This document shows, in pieces, positions 21,485 to 33,435 of a DNA stretch of 64,000 nt; positions within the stretch are counted from its first letter, which is position 1, and each line of letters starts with the position of its first letter. A model generated the notes under the pieces. It made no database searches. It saw only the letters and a list, made by a program, of their open reading frames with translations, and was not told where the DNA came from. The DNA is from Myrica gale (Eukaryota; Streptophyta; Magnoliopsida; Fagales; Myricaceae): contig OZ005601.1 in assembly GCA_963930655.1 (NCBI GenBank), positions 14,748,001-14,812,000 on the forward strand. Direction: 5' to 3'. The translations under genes and the position numbers were made by a program.

Positions 21485-22775
21485 ATTGTCCCCTTCTCCC
21501 AATTCGATCTTCACTTCACAACCTCAAATATTAATGACCATTAAAATGGTGAGCTATGCAGAAAGCAGTGGAAGAAGTGGGAAGGGACACTGCCTAAAAC
21601 AGAGCTCCAATCACAGATTCAAGAACAAAGAATTAAGCATTATAAGCAAGTGCTCAACACCATACTTACGGAACTCTAAGCATTAATGTCTTGCGTAAGG
21701 ATGGAATGGTCATTCACTTGAATAAAAATGTTTGTCACATACTACTGAGTGCTCTTACTTCCACAAGCTTCATGTGTGACCATTCAATGAGAAACGTCAA
21801 AAGTTTGGCTCTACTCTATCAATGGTTTTTCTTTAAAGTTGTTGGTAGGTAGCATTAATGGTGATTTTTGGATGTCTCTCTAAGTGCATTGGACCACAAT
21901 GCATCTAAATTTTAATTCAATTTGGTGTCAGAATTATAAAGTTAAATTAAGATATATATATAGACACTACATATCAGTCCTATGCCGCATTATTCGAAAG
22001 TCCTCAGTTATCTGGAGCAGTATTTTAATCCCAACCTCTGAGTGGAAGCTTGTATTCAGCTTGAGTTTTAAAGTTCAATCGGTTTCATGCTTCTCAGACC
22101 ACTCCCAGACATCTCCAACAAATACTTTGAACCTTTCCAACTTTACAAACAACAGATCTTTTGGCAAAATGCTAGCTTCTTGAATATGTATCTCTAAAGT
22201 GGTCAATTTTTGTGACAGATGCTTTAACTCAGAAAGGCTAGCATTAGTTCTTTCATTATTGAGTCCCTACTTCCAGTATCTGTTTATTTGATACCAAAAT
22301 CCTAGTGTCAAACTATGCTGCTTAGACACCAAGCCATGTAATAACAAACTCATAAGAGAAGCATGAAGGTGCAGAGAAAGAAGAATATGATAACCCACCG
22401 ACCATCATAAACAAGGGTCAGTAAAAGCAGTTCCCCAGTTTTTGTTGATAGCAAGGCCACATCACTCAATAACCAAGTTAAATTAGAAAAAACAACAAAT
22501 ATATTTCCTTTTTCGTGCAAACAACATTAGATCTGACTAGTCACATGAAACCGATTAAATAGCTATATATTCACAACAGAGTTGGCAGATGAAGAAGAAA
22601 CAGAGCCTTACATGCGGAACGACAGAGCCCTTCTGCAACTTCCCTTTACCCAGAACCACTTCGAATTTTCCTTGACGAAGACCGCCTGAGTACTCACCAG
22701 CTTTGAATTCAAAACCTATGTCTGGATTCAGCGAAGAGCAAGCATATTTTCCTTGAATTTGAGCGCGGATTCGGT

Positions 22776-22949
22776 GAAAAACGCGGGTCATCGACATTAA
22801 ACGGTAAAACACGCGGGTCAGCCGACGACCCGGTCCGGATTTCATTAATTCACAAGTCCTTCGCTCCGGACCGTCCGATTCGAGGGATGTAATCGTGGTC
22901 GTTCCCCCGTAACCCAGCAGTTTAAAACCTTTGTATTCTAACCGAACTC
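22776..22949 (-). repeat. MULE right terminal inverted repeat
   Basis: Inverse partner of 15473-15646, ending CTAACCGAACTC immediately before the right target duplication at 22950-22959. Confidence 0.92.
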
Positions 22950-22959
22950 CCTAAAAACG
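22950..22959. repeat. MULE target-site duplication, right
   Basis: CCTAAAAACG, identical to 15463-15472; on the coding strand it is part of the codons for G-T-F-L-G. Confidence 0.9.
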
Positions 22960-23430
22960 TACCCACTTCGATGATGGTCCGGGGTTTGACTTTTTGGATT
23001 AGATGCTCGAAAACAGCGCCATTGGAGCCCCATCCTTTAATTCTCTGGCGGCGTAGGAGGGAACTGACATGCGCCGGGGGAAGTAGTCGAATGGAGAGGT
23101 CCCGTTATAGACACGGTTAAGAATGGTTTAGCGAACGAGTTCAGAGGGGAGCGGATCGCCACATCGACTCTTAGATATGAAGTGATTGTGCTAGGAGGGT
23201 AAGTCGGGTACTTCTTTAATTTTGGGGTCTGGGGAGGAAGGGAGAGAGGTGGTGGAAGGGGAGGAGGGGAGAGAAGTGGTGGAAGGGGAGGAAAGATAAC
23301 CCAAGGTATAGGATAGCAAGATAAGGCAAAAGTAAGTCGTAGGTTTTACTACTTTCAACGCCACGGCTACGAGTCTCTTCGGGTATGGATTCCCTCTGAA
23401 GGAGAGATTTTCAAAGGCTACCAAAGGCAT
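22950..23430 (-). pseudogene. Methyltransferase pseudogene, 5' part
   Basis: Start at 23430 (MPLVAFENLSFRG). Residues about 29-50 form a membrane anchor (TTYFCLILLSYTLGYL), followed by a Ser/Thr/Pro linker made of two tandem copies of STTSLPSSP. A stop occurs at about 23190. Downstream, LNRVYNGTSPFDYFP, RIKGWGSNGAVFEHLI and VKPRTIIEVGTFLG are read in shifting frames, with further stops near 23125 and 23000. The last residues are motif I (E-V-G-T-F-L-G), broken by the MULE at 22949/22950. The layout matches a type II membrane-anchored SAM-dependent methyltransferase of plants. Some lesions may predate the insertion. Confidence 0.7.
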
Positions 23431-23635
23431 GGTCCAGATTAAAAAAGAAACAAATCAACGGTTAATATATGTCCAAATCATTTAATGAAAAAGACTAAAA
23501 AGGGCTTGTTCTATTCATTAAATGAGGTGTACTTATCATAACCGTTGATTTGTTTTTTTTTTTAATCTGGACCATGCCTTTGGTAGCCTTTGGAAATCCC
23601 TCTTCGGAGGGAATCCGTTCCCAGTCTCTTCTGGT
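23378..23635. repeat. Large fold-back of the methyltransferase 5' end
   Basis: Arms of about 115 bp (23378-23494 and 23515-23635) are inverted copies around a loop of about 20 bp. They share GGCATGGTCCAGATTAAAAA, CAAATCAACGGTTA and TTCCCTC(T/C)GAAG blocks. The left arm contains the methyltransferase start codon region, so the gene's first 20 codons and upstream sequence are mirrored head to head. Confidence 0.7.
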
Positions 23636-24002
23636 GTTTTTGTCCTTCTTGCATTCCAGTCTCTTCGGAGGGAAAGAAGTCTCTGCATAATTGAGTCATT
23701 TGAAGACAATTCTAAATGCAAGTTCTGTTAATCTGCTGTAGGTCTGGCTTCAAGTCGGTCTGAGTCCCAAAACGGATCCAACAATGTTCATTTAAAGTGA
23801 GGACCTAACAGCCGGCACGTCGAGGTTCTAGGACCAGAGCAAAAGTAAATTTTGGTGAGTATTTATATCGTTGGAAATATTCCTTGGCACTTAGCAACTC
23901 ATCTGCTTCACTTAAAAAAAATCTTATACTTTCACGTCTCAGCCATGCTCTCTGTTGCTGTGTCGGTGGCATATAGATTCTCCACTAGTTTTATAGGGAA
24001 AA

Positions 24003-24366
24003 ATATATTTTTCACCCACAAATTACCATAGGTTTTACACTTTGAACCCTAAACTATCATTTTTGATACATTGCACCCTCTAACTCCAAATTTTGACACT
24101 TTGCACCATTTGTCAAAATTTTAGACTAAAATGACGATAATGCCCTTGACCCATTTTGCATATATTGAAGATATTGTTGTCAATTCATTAATTTCTCAAG
24201 GGTATTATTGTCAAATGGAGCGTGCAAAGTGTTTAATATTAGTAGTTATAGGGTGTAATGTGTCAAAGTAGGTAGTTTAGGGTGCAAAATATCTAACATT
24301 GGTAGTTTGAGGGTGCAATGTCTTAAAGATAATAGTTTAGGGTGCAATGTGTCACTAATCCGGTAC
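24003..24366. mobile_element. Palindromic MITE of TTGCACCCTAAACTA type
   Basis: Multiple inverted short blocks occur (TTTGAACCCTAAACTATCAT and CATTGCACCC on the left; ATAATAGTTTAGGGTGCAAT on the right). Non-coding. Related-looking blocks (cactttgtaccttctaactat, tacactttacactt) occur at about 32364 and 36229. Confidence 0.5.
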
Positions 24367-24400
24367 TTTGTTGGTGGAATTTTCCCCAGTTTTATATCTT

Positions 24401-24456
24401 CATCACATTCACAATGTCAGCGACTCATCATCACATTCACAGTGTCAGCGACTCAG
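24401..24456. repeat. 28-bp tandem duplication
   Basis: CATCACATTCACAATGTCAG-type unit in two copies (24401-24428, 24429-24456) differing at two bases. Confidence 0.75.
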
Positions 24457-25562
24457 CCAGCTCGTTTTATCATTGTACTCGAAAGAAAACTTCAATAACT
24501 TGGATATTTATATTAATTTATTTGCTAGGTTTGATTGGGTATTTCACTTTCAAATTGCAGGCCTTATTGGCTTTTAACAGAGGTTCTGATTCTTTCTTCC
24601 TTTGGAAAACGACTTCTCACCAATTAGTGCATTCTTTATTGTCTTTTGCTTTCCTCTTCTTTTTGGACTCTCAGTATTGCCGTTGGTTTTTGGTCTTTGA
24701 TCTCTCTTATTTTTCCATCCTCAAAATTATATTTTTTTCACCCTTTATTTCAGTCTTTAGGCATCCTATTTGCACGGCACTATTCATATAAACAGAAGCA
24801 AAAATGTAATGAAAACGAACTAAATTCTTCACTCCAATATAGGCCTGCTCTCAACTACGCTAAGGCTTGATAAACAGAAGACTCCAAGAACATGATCTGA
24901 AACCAAAGAAACAAAACAATTTCCAGGTTTAGTTTCATGAATTTGTGAGTCCGCCTACTGCGTGCCAGAAAGATTTACCCCGTTTACCTCCAATGTAAAA
25001 ACCTGGAGACATGCATTCTAATCGTAACCCAACTTAATTGAGGTCGGTACCAGCTCATGCGAGATGGCGACAGACTCAACAAGACTACATCCGAGATACA
25101 TGTAAAACCAAAGGCAATAACTTCCAATAGGACTGCAGCCCCAAATACTCCGAATGCATCTATTACAGAATACTTGATGGATTTTGCAGAGAGACAATAC
25201 AGTTGTAGAAAACAAAAAGCTTCGATCAGATTGCAAGTCTGCAAAAACCTGCATGTATTTGTAAGTCATTACGCCGACGGTTACTAAAGTAGAGACCACA
25301 TACTTCCACCTCTCTTCATATTCTCACCAAGACTATCTTGTCCAAACACATGTTTCATTTGATGGCGGAATTCATTGCATGCCAAGACTATCACAATACA
25401 ACTTCACCTACCTAATCTGTCCAGAACTTGAAGAAGGGAAACTTTTGGTACTTCCCTCAATCTACCAAATATCATAAAAGCATACCACCTCTACTCTACG
25501 AGACACCTACTATCAACAGCCACATGTACTCACGCAGAATGGCCAACATATTCAAGAATATG
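24457..25562. other. Downstream region of the GIF gene
   Basis: Includes the likely 3' UTR of the minus-strand GIF gene next to its stop. The ORFs here are hydrophobic, overlapping on several frames and without domain features. Confidence 0.45.
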
Positions 25563-28500
25563 TTACTTCGCTTCCTCAGGCCCCTTTAAGTAAGATGACT
25601 CTCCATCACCACTACCATGCACAGCAACCGAGGTTCCCTGGCCATCAGCACCACCTGCCCCAACCTCAGAGCCATCTTGCTTGCTTCCTCCGCGTACATC
25701 ATTTGGGACTAGAATAGGACCACCACCACTGCTGCCACCTCCATGGGTAGCATCGGTATGCATGAGATGCAGGCCATTGTTGGCCCCTCCAGTTCTCATT
25801 CCCATTTGCCCTTGGATGGCCTGCTGGTGCTGCTGGTGTAGCTGCTGCTGTGGATCCTGTATCGCATGTGGATTATTAAATTGCAATGGCAGCTTTTGGG
25901 AGAAAATACCTGGCTGCTGACCCATCGCTGCTGCCTGAGGGTTTTGCATATAGTATCCTCCTTGTTGAAGTGCAGGGTGTGGGGCCATCTGCAAGTGGCT
26001 GATGCACATATAAGTGAGATCTGAGCAAAATGAATATTAGTAAACGAATAATAATGCCTGCCTGCAGTCACCTGGGGAGGCATTGTTGGTGTTTGTGGTT
26101 GTGCATCAGCAATTGCAGCTAAATACATCAAATTTTTTTGAAGCTGAGCTTGGTACCTAAACCATCAAAACATCACATATTCTGTATTGAATCATTGGCA
26201 CCATTGCAATATCCTACTAACATATCAATGTATGGAGCAATTGAGCCATAAAAGAACCTTCAACTGACATGGTGAAGATAACAAGTGAAAAAGCAATTTC
26301 TACATTTTTGGAAACTCAGTACTAAAAGTTAATATAATTCAGTGGTTGCTGCCATTTGCCCCTTCATGAAAAGACCTCTGCTCTCCTACCAAATCAACCC
26401 AAAGCCTTTCATAGATCATACTAAAATCACAATTGGAAGTGAATACCCAATCAGTTTCCTAATAGACCTCATCATGCAAAAAGAAAAAAAAATAAAAGTT
26501 TATGAGGCCTGCCTAGATCAAGTTGAGAGGGTGGGAATGGTAGTGCCTAAAAGTACTTCTGATGGTGGTGATTTTGGGTTGCAGACTGGTGAAATTAAGC
26601 TTGATATGGAAGTGAGATTGACAAGCCTATTTGGGTTTGGAGGTGCACTACAGGTAGGAATGTGGCAGCTAAGGTGAAGCCTTTGTTTAGGACTAAGCAG
26701 AATGGAGAACAAAGATGACTACTAAGGGCTTAAATTTCATACATTTTATGTATCACCTCTGGACATCATTGATGTGATACCCATACCATAAAGAAGCATA
26801 TTTTAGTATGAAGTGAAAACACCTCAGGCCAAACAATTAAACTGACAATATAATGGAATCCTTTACTTTTTGTAGTTTCCAGGGAAGTACCTATTAAGAA
26901 CCAAAGGAACCAGAAACGAAAATAATTACTTGACTGCAGCATGCTTAGTGCACCATCAGTATAAGAAGATTCTATTTCTAGAGTCATTTACTGCAGATAC
27001 TATGTATCCCACAACTACATAAGACAGAACCAACCATCAGTGAAGTCCATGCTGGGGTCACACTTAAGTTTTGAGCAAAAGAAAGGGAAGGTTGCTCAAA
27101 ATGTTGGGAGAAATGGATCAGTAATGAGAACAGCTTAACCATTTCAGCAAATAAATTATTACCTCCGACAATCCAAAACTGGCATTTAATCTGAATAAGG
27201 AAACAAGGTGAGCAAGTGGGAGAGAGAGAAAGAGAAGTCACGTACTGAGCACATTCGGCAAGCTTTCCAAGGTTTTGATTGTCCAATATTGCCAGAATCA
27301 GTTTTTTATTCTCATCCAGGTACTGCACAAAGCATTAAATATATTACTCTGTAATTAAAAATCTTGTTTGCCATTTGTGCACAAAGGCATTAATAATCTT
27401 CATATGATTTCTCAAAGTGGGAAGTGAGAGTCAATGTGGATGTACAAAAATCGAATTCCAAGCAATCAACCTACACATGTCAAATACACGTTCTTATGAA
27501 ATAAGCATTTTGATACCTCTTGAATGAAGCCATCTTAAATTTAATATCATTCAAAATGACATTGTGGATGCACACAGGTCAAATAAATGGAACCATTGCT
27601 CATCTTTTCTGGCAACTATGACATATTCCATGAAGGTTTGAGGGAAAATATTTTCAGGTCAGGCAACTTTTATTGCCATTAACAACTAGGTTCCTAGAGA
27701 AGCGTCCCATCTCTAAAAGAAATTATCAAAATGCAAGGAGAGAATGCTGGATAATGCAATTTTCAATTATGTTGGAACTTCCTCAATTTTCTTATCGTAA
27801 ATGATAATAAAGGCTCCCTGTATACCATCTCAGAACTACACTAAAGAGCCATCAAGTGGTTGCTTAATGTTGCCAGCACAATTATTTAAATACTGGAACA
27901 ACACGTGCACATCTGCTACCTATAATACTGACCTGGAAACTGGCACTATGTTAAACCGACCCAGTAAATACTTATTTACACCATCAAAGTTCATTATGAT
28001 GATTTCTGACCAAAGTCCTCTTTCAACTTAAAGGGCACATTTGTTAGATGATGATCAAAATACTTTATCTCCTCCCTTTAATACAAAGGGTGGGATGAGC
28101 ACTTCACAAGAATCATAAACGAGTATGCAAGGGCTGCCAAGTGTCCGTGACAGCTTAATTAAGTAGGAGCACATAGGACCTAACCAACTTACTAAAGGCC
28201 CCAAGCTAGCAGGCCCTCTATAAAAATAACCCTTTTACAGGGGATCAAAAGAGCTCGCCATTGAAGATGTTTAAGTGGAAGACACAATGCAGTTCAAATA
28301 TAAAACTAGATTTAGCAAAACTCAGTTTATAGGATTAAAGGTACTGTATTCTTGAGATCTATTTAATAAATAACAATGCAATCTCGTACAAGTTGGTTGA
28401 AGAAAAATGAGCCATAACCACGCTAGCATCCAAAGACCATGGGGAATAGATTAAAATTTTTGCACAAGAACTCTTAATTCTCACTTGATCTCACCATGCC

Positions 28501-31082
28501 CATAAGAGAGAAACTTGGAGAACCTACACTGAAGAATCATCTCGTTCTACAGATAAAACTAAGTCAAGACCATTAGCAGGACTAAAGTCCTAAGCTCCCA
28601 ACTCATGTATCCTCCAGTGCAGTGTTGTCAGAAGCACAAGGCATACTTGAACACAATGACCTCATGGAGCCCAAGCGCAAAGCAGGGTGCTTTATTTCAA
28701 TCAAGCATACTTTTTTATTTCCAAATCAAATGCGCTAATATATTCAGGAGAAATATATTTTAATATGTGAAACTAAAATCTTTAAGCTATCCAAAAAACC
28801 TAGTTTATTTAGCCTATCAGACGTTAGTGCATTGTCGAACTGCTCAAAGATTGTATGTTTAAAATTCAAAATCCTAAGTAGACCCCTAACTTTACTAATA
28901 TTGAAATTGCAAAATACAGGTACCAAAAGATTAACATTCACTCTTTTGGGTTTACACTATATATACATTATGCATAAATGTTGAGCAAATTGACCTAACT
29001 CTTCATTATAGAGCACAATAAGTCCCTAATCATCATTAATGTTTCATTTTAACTAAATCATTATCATCTATTATTAGATAAATGGTCAGGTCTTTATTTG
29101 GCAAAATGAACCGTTGAAATTTCAAAACAAATTCAAAAGTAGTTTAAAAGTACACTACCAGACCGAAATAAATACCAGCAAAAGCAGGCTAAATAAACCA
29201 AATTTTTACGCAAAATGGGAGGGGATATGTGTACTGGTTCATTCACTGTCTTATACCTTTCGACCGTTACAGCCAGAAGGAACAGAGCTCATAAGTAAGC
29301 TCAACTAGATGTGGACTTAACAAAACTGGTGCAATGGGTTATTCCGTGATTTTTTTATCATGAAACCTACTCCCCATGCAGGATAATGCATTAGGTAGAA
29401 TCATGCAGTGTGAGATATATTTTCAGTTTAAGTGCAAAAAATTTAACACAACTATTCAACTAAAACAGGAAAGATAGAAAGGTTTGAGAAACCAAAGAAA
29501 GTAGCAGTCCATGCACTCAAAACAATTCCATAATTTTAACGAATGAAACAGCATTTTTTTTTGCATTTTTACTGTGTTTCATTGCATGTTCTTTGCTTCC
29601 AGATCAGAAACAATCTTCTGTTTGCGTTTTGAACCGTCTAGGCATGCTTCAAACAACACTAGTTTGATGGGTTGCTTTCTGAAATGTGTCGAGAGCTCTA
29701 TATAATCAATGCAGGAAAGATAGCACTGGTTGAGGAAGTAAGAACAAATAACCAATCTTACATTAGCAAATGGTAATAAAGACAAGGTATACACAAGGAA
29801 TCCTAAAACCTTAAGGAAAGGGGATTCAAGAGATTATGACTTTTCCTTTCAAACATTCAACTCAAATTTGCATACTCCTCTGTAATTAGTCCCCAGAAAA
29901 ATACTTGCATTCTATTTCTCATTACATCATAACGCATATTAAGTCACTATCACCTTCCTATTCTCCAACTACTCAACCATTTTTCTGAATTAAAAGGAAT
30001 CTACATCCAATACACTCCACTGCGTGAAATATAAAGGGTCTCTGGAAATCTTAGAGACTACATTATATGACTCCTCATGGCAGGAAGAACAAGCATAAAA
30101 AATCAGATTGAAACTGGGTTTTAATAGGGAACAATACATCCGAGCCGCAAGAAAGTTGAAGAAGCACTCGGCCACCGAACACCCAAGAAAAAGGAAAGAC
30201 AAAACAGAAATACGCTGATTTCACTATAAAGGATCAAATAGAACCTTTAAAAGCTTATTATAATAGCAGAGTATGATTGCCACTGAGGAATATGGCGTAT
30301 TGCTCAATAATTTGTCTATTCACATTATACAGGATGTAAGTCATTTATCATACAAGACACAATGTGACTACTTGAAATGCAACTGACCTCAACATATATG
30401 TCTTGTGTCTTAAATGTTCCTGACAATAATAGCTCAAATTACCAATCCCAGCCTTGGTTAACAGCCAAACTAATAACCATTCTGTATAGACTTTTTTTTT
30501 GTGCCGCCCTAGTTAAGAAATTTTAAAAAAAAAAACAGTATTAACCTGCCATAGTCTTTCTGGTGTATCCTTCCCTTCAGATTGTACGACAATTCGCCAA
30601 AAATGTAGTTCCGGGAAGAGTCGGCTTCCAAGAGCACATTCTAACGATACTCGGGCACTATTATCTTGAAATATGGTAGCATCTTGATACTATTATTTTG
30701 AAGAGCATAACTATTGAAAGCTAAAAAATGGCATGCCACAATCAATTGTTCAGACTTGTTCCAGAAGCTATCATATTGATATTTATCTGTATGAACTAAT
30801 TTTCTTACTAGATTAAGCTAAAACAATAAATGCCAAGAACAGAACACATCCCTCATGCGAATACACTTCTCAAACTCAACAAACAAACATGCCTACTTAT
30901 CCTCAATAAACAAAGACTATAAAAACGCAATGTCCGGCAAACATAAATACGTCTCTAAACGTTGTGGGGGAAAGTAAAAGAGTAAAGCTAGTAGAAGAGG
31001 TTACCTTTTGAATCTGCTCAGTGGTGATGTTTGTTGGTGGAAATGAAGGCATCATTTGGATCATCTGCTGTGGCTGCTGCAT
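25563..31082 (-). CDS. GIF: GRF-interacting factor (GIF2/GIF3 type, SSXT family)
   Basis: Four coding exons: 31005-31082 (26 codons), 27246-27322, 26072-26156 and 25563-25988; introns start GT and end AG, and the total is 221 residues. Residues about 20-75 form the SNH/SSXT domain: NITTEQIQK, YLDENKKLILAILDNQNLGK, LAECAQ, YQAQLQKNLMYLAAIADAQP. The rest is the usual QG-rich activator tail (QDPQQQLHQQHQQAIQGQ, GADGQGTSVAVHGSG), ending EEAK. GIF proteins are nuclear coactivators that bind GROWTH-REGULATING FACTOR QLQ domains and SWI/SNF remodellers to promote cell division in leaves and flowers. No lesion is seen. The 3.7-kb first intron is long. The N-terminus PSFPPTNITTEQIQK favours the GIF2/GIF3 branch over GIF1. 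Confidence 0.93.
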
Positions 31083-31120
31083 CCTTTTCCTCCTTCCTTT
31101 TCTTTCTAGGAGCTAATAGC

Positions 31121-31135
31121 AAACCCTAACCCTAA
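31121..31135. promoter_or_regulatory. Telo-box cluster in GIF 5' leader
   Basis: AAACCCTAACCCTAA lies 40-55 bp upstream of the GIF ATG, presumably in the 5' UTR. Telo-boxes are common in promoters and leaders of plant genes expressed in dividing cells, which fits GIF. Confidence 0.55.
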
Positions 31136-31260
31136 AACCCAGTTCCACCCAAAGCAAAAATTCCAAATCAATGAGACCCTGACTTGCGAATTTGAAATTA
31201 ACAAGCGGAGAGAGACAAGTACCTTATGAGTAGATCAGTCTATTAAAGATTTTTGAATTT

Positions 31261-32129
31261 AGAAAGAGGATTCAGGGGAGATCTTTTGGATGTGGACGAG
31301 GTTTTCGGAATCTAAGACCAGTAAAATTTAAAAAAAAAAAAATCTGGGCGAGGGATTTATCCTATTTGTTACTGCGCTGTTTTCTTTTAAAATTTTATAT
31401 TCTACCAAATCAGGAGTACTAGAGTCTTGTTTGAGCCTCAACAATTTGGGCCCAAAAATTTAAGTTTAATAATACAAAATTTATCACATAATTTTTTCAT
31501 TATTATAATAATTATTAAAAATCTTATCTCTTAACTTTTTTACTAACTCTCATACCATATCTTTACTTTATAATATTTCTCAAATCTCAATACCCAAAAT
31601 TTTCACCCTCAATCATCCCCTAGATTTGGTATTTGTCTTGTCTCTTTGACCGTCGAAGAGAAGGGACAACAACAAATAACTCTATTTTGAGTGGAGGTTC
31701 CGCTCTCCTCCCATCTATTGCCTTGTCCACTCTATGGATATATTCGTTTTCACACTTTTTGCAGGATTCTAAGTATATTCACAAAACTATCATCGAACAT
31801 ATTCAGAATTCAAACACAAACACCAATACATTTTGCACAATCTCCAACAATTTTTTAATTTTTTATTCAATATAAATTTCTCTCTCTATACTTTTTTACA
31901 TAACATCAATATTTTTTTATTAAACAATTACATCAAATCATTTCTTTCTTCACTTTACAAAAACATCAATAGAACACTATTCAACATAAATATTCACAAC
32001 TTCTCTAAAATCCTACATTTTTACTCAAACGAACATAACCTAAATTTTGCCGACTTATTAGTAGTGAGAATTAGATGTTAATTGGGCCAGCTATACAAAA
32101 TAGTTCTTGGAGGGTCAAAATGTAAAAAT
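31261..32129. other. GIF upstream region, AT-rich
   Basis: Holds the GIF promoter side and then a T/A-rich segment (31430-32090) of MITE-like composition without clear ends. The ORFs at 31633-32081 are AT-rich chance frames. Confidence 0.4.
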
Positions 32130-32334
32130 TAGGGCATGTTCGTTTTCAGAATATTTGTAGATAATGTTAAAGTTGTATTGGAATGTGTGTAGAAGTTGTT
32201 AAAAGGGATTGTTGTTGGTAAAAAAAAGGTAATAAAGTGTTGTATTGGAATGCGTATGTTTTGTGATGTTTGGATTGTAAAAAAAAAATAGGATGCGAAT
32301 CCTACAAAAATGTAGGAATCGAAACATGCCCCTA
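32130..32334. mobile_element. 205-bp hAT-type MITE
   Basis: Terminal inverted repeats are TAGGGCATGTTCG at the left and, on the other strand, TAGGGGCATGTTTCG at the right. A perfect 8-bp target duplication GTAAAAAT flanks it at 32122-32129 and 32335-32342. Non-coding. Confidence 0.85.
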
Positions 32335-32510
32335 GTAAAAATCATAAAGAGAAACAAAAGAATAAATACACTTTGTACCTTCTAACTATGAAGTCTTGAC
32401 ACTTTACATCTCAACTTATTATTTTTGTCTAATTGCACTCACTAACTATAGATTTCAAACACATTGCAACCTATGTTAAAATTTCCTATCAGATTTAACG
32501 GAAAATTTTA

Positions 32511-33435
32511 TGAATATTATGGATGATTTTTACACCCTTTTATTATCCCCACCCATTGGTTTTCCCACCATTTTAATTCATTTTAATTCAACGTGTGACC
32601 CTATGCCTATATAAATGGGTCTTGAAATGTATTACGACGACACAACAATATTTAGAATACATCATAGTTCCTAAAGAACTATTTCTCTCTTTCTCTCTTG
32701 TCTATGTTACTTTGCTACACTTTCTAGATCTTATTGTTTCTTAGTTTTAACAACACGTTATCAGCACAAAGTTCTACTGATTGTGAAGGAACTCTTGTGT
32801 TGTTCTTCATTGGCATCCGAAGTCATTTGTCATCATGTTATCAACAAAAGTTGTGGTTTTTCTAATTCATTACCAAAAGCTATCCGTGTGAGACTCTCAA
32901 CACCAAGTAAGTTTATCAATATCTACTTTGTTTTATAGACAAGTTGAATCCTACAAATCTTGAATTTGTGACTCTTGATATTTCTATTAAATATTGGTGG
33001 TCTGGGGTTCTCAATGACGAGATCCATCTTGATGCTATGAATTTTGAAGATTTCACCAATAAAAGAAATTACTCATCCCTGCAGGATTGTGCAACAAGTA
33101 ATATTTTTCTTTACCATCATTTATGAGGGATTGAAATCTAATTACCTCACTATGAAAAATCTTTTTATATTGTCTTATAATTTAAATGCGAGATTTGAGT
33201 ACAAGAAATGTGTAATCCTCTGAAAAAGTTATTTACAAGTATATGCACCTCATGTTGTATATAGAATGGTCCTTACCTTGAATATGTTCCTGAAGTGTAA
33301 TATCTAGAACATTAGTTCAAATATGATTGAAAAAAAATTAATAAACTTTTGATGAAAATCATCAATCTTGACCAATTAGCTCTATGTCATTCCTTGAAAT
33401 GAATGGCACATTCCCTTAAGTGAATGAAATACTCA
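32511..33435 (+). mobile_element. Copia relic: LTR end, PBS and gag fragment
   Basis: A TATA-like tataaatggg at 32610 and a CT-rich leader end with CA at 32755. This is followed by cgttatcagcac (32756-32767), a primer-site motif common to one group of plant Copia elements. From 32944 the gag reads LEFVTLDIS, GVLNDEIHLDAM, LQDCATSNIFLYHHL, then stops. Further gag echoes, such as MSFLEMNGT near 33400, appear in broken frames. The relic is cut at 33435 by the Tekay-like LTR. Confidence 0.65.

Larger units (their letters stand above)
15473..22949. mobile_element. 7.48-kb MULE with FAR1-type transposase and GRF-finger ORF
   Basis: Terminal inverted repeats of 174 bp (15473-15646 and 22776-22949) begin GAGTTCGGTTAGAATAC and differ at about seven positions. 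A perfect 10-bp duplication CCTAAAAACG flanks the element; MULEs usually make 8-11 bp duplications. Two convergent genes lie inside: a GRF zinc-finger ORF on the plus strand (17184-17585) and a FAR1-type transposase on the minus strand (21484-18840). Excising the element with one duplication copy rejoins methyltransferase codons for VGTFLGASAIY, so the insertion sits within the SAM-binding loop. Confidence 0.92.

Noticed and set aside
17184-25563. A link between the GIF gene (GRF-interacting factor) and the GRF zinc-finger ORF
   Set aside because: The names coincide only. GIF binds GROWTH-REGULATING FACTORs; the zinc finger is named after Gly-Arg-Phe residues.
26342-26712. ORFs on both strands inside GIF intron 2
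   Set aside because: Intronic, without homology that I recognise, and interrupted relative to GIF splicing.
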